Shown in pieces: positions 6,684 through 6,749 of a stretch of 6,749 nucleotides of DNA. The notes below the pieces were generated by a model, which saw nothing but the letters and a program-made list of their open reading frames with translations, was not told the DNA's origin and did not search any database. Within the stretch, counting starts at the first letter, position 1; each line of letters begins with the position of its first letter. The DNA comes from CALVXC01 sp036636255 (GTDB taxonomy: Bacteria; Bacillota_I; Bacilli_A; RF39; UBA660), in the NCBI GenBank assembly GCA_036636255.1, contig JAVWOV010000045.1, positions 1 through 6,749 of the forward strand, given 5' to 3'. A program made the translations under genes and the position numbers.

Positions 6684-6695
6684 TAATACTTTTTT
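6662..6695 (+). terminator. Terminator overlapping the 3' end of yigZ
   Basis: AAAAAGTATTA (6662-6672) is the exact inverse of TAATACTTTTT (6684-6694), giving an 11-pair stem with an 11-base loop, and the T run ends at 6695. The 5' arm lies in the last codons of yigZ and the TGA stop is in the loop. The stem has a single G-C pair, so it is weak by ordinary standards but plausible for this base composition. Confidence 0.6.
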
Positions 6696-6702
6696 AAATG
6701 AG

Positions 6703-6728
6703 TCTGTAAATAAATCTGTGTAAATAAA
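6703..6728. repeat. Imperfect tandem repeat downstream of yigZ
   Basis: TCTGTAAATAAA (6703-6714) is followed immediately by TCTGTGTAAATAAA (6715-6728), which differs only by a two-base GT insertion. It lies beyond the yigZ terminator, in non-coding sequence that runs to the window end. Confidence 0.6.
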
Positions 6729-6737
6729 ACCTTTCCA

Positions 6738-6746
6738 TGATAAAAT
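6738..6746 (+). promoter_or_regulatory. Possible extended -10 element for a gene beyond the window
   Basis: TGATAAAAT fits the TGnTAnAAT extended -10 form. No good -35 lies 16-18 bases upstream. Whether a gene follows cannot be seen. Confidence 0.25.
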
Positions 6747-6749
6747 ATA

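Noticed and set aside
1..6749. Mobile element, CRISPR array, tRNA/rRNA gene or defence system
   Set aside because: No transposase, integrase, regularly spaced repeat, cloverleaf or recognisable defence gene is present. All long frames are housekeeping genes with similar composition.

Overview
This is a housekeeping segment of a very AT-rich bacterial chromosome (about one quarter G+C by eye). It carries four recognisable genes and one small unrecognised membrane-protein gene. The protein families point to low-GC Firmicutes: MutL has a Bacillus-type endonuclease C-terminus, UvrC has a 'DNSNI' RNase H motif, ProRS is bacterial-type with a full editing insert, and the AGGTGAT-like ribosome binding sites also fit. 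Both clear Trp codons seen (one in proS, one in mutL) are TGG, no gene has an internal TGA, and two genes end in TGA. The standard bacterial code is therefore more likely than the Mycoplasma/Spiroplasma code. My inference is a reduced-genome Bacilli/Mollicutes-related lineage using the standard code (Acholeplasma- or RF39-like). The exact taxon cannot be fixed from this window.

Layout, left to right. Prolyl-tRNA synthetase (proS, minus strand, 44-1732). A small two-helix membrane protein of unknown function (minus, 1800-2171, with the open frame continuing upstream to about 2252). mutL (minus, 2315-4069). A 199-base gap with tandem terminator hairpins for uvrC and the mutL promoter. uvrC (minus, best start 6029). 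A 75-base divergent promoter region. yigZ, an IMPACT/UPF0029-family gene (plus, 6105-6683), followed by its terminator and a non-coding end holding a short tandem repeat. There is no mobile element, CRISPR array, RNA gene or other defence or novel system visible.

Transcription order on the minus strand is uvrC, (terminator) mutL, small membrane gene, proS. Promoter candidates precede each gene, so this looks like a run of mostly single-gene units rather than one tight operon. Two genes are DNA repair: UvrC makes the two incisions of nucleotide excision repair, and MutL is the matchmaker and nicking endonuclease of mismatch repair. Their neighbours serve translation (ProRS) or an ill-defined translation or stress role (YigZ). 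A recurring feature is that predicted transcription starts fall almost on the ribosome binding site, giving leaders of only about 10-20 bases for uvrC, yigZ and proS.

The least ordinary item is the small membrane gene. Its coding frame extends about 25 codons beyond the GTG start at 2171 without any ATG, GTG or TTG, which implies a rare start codon, a frameshift or a decaying gene.
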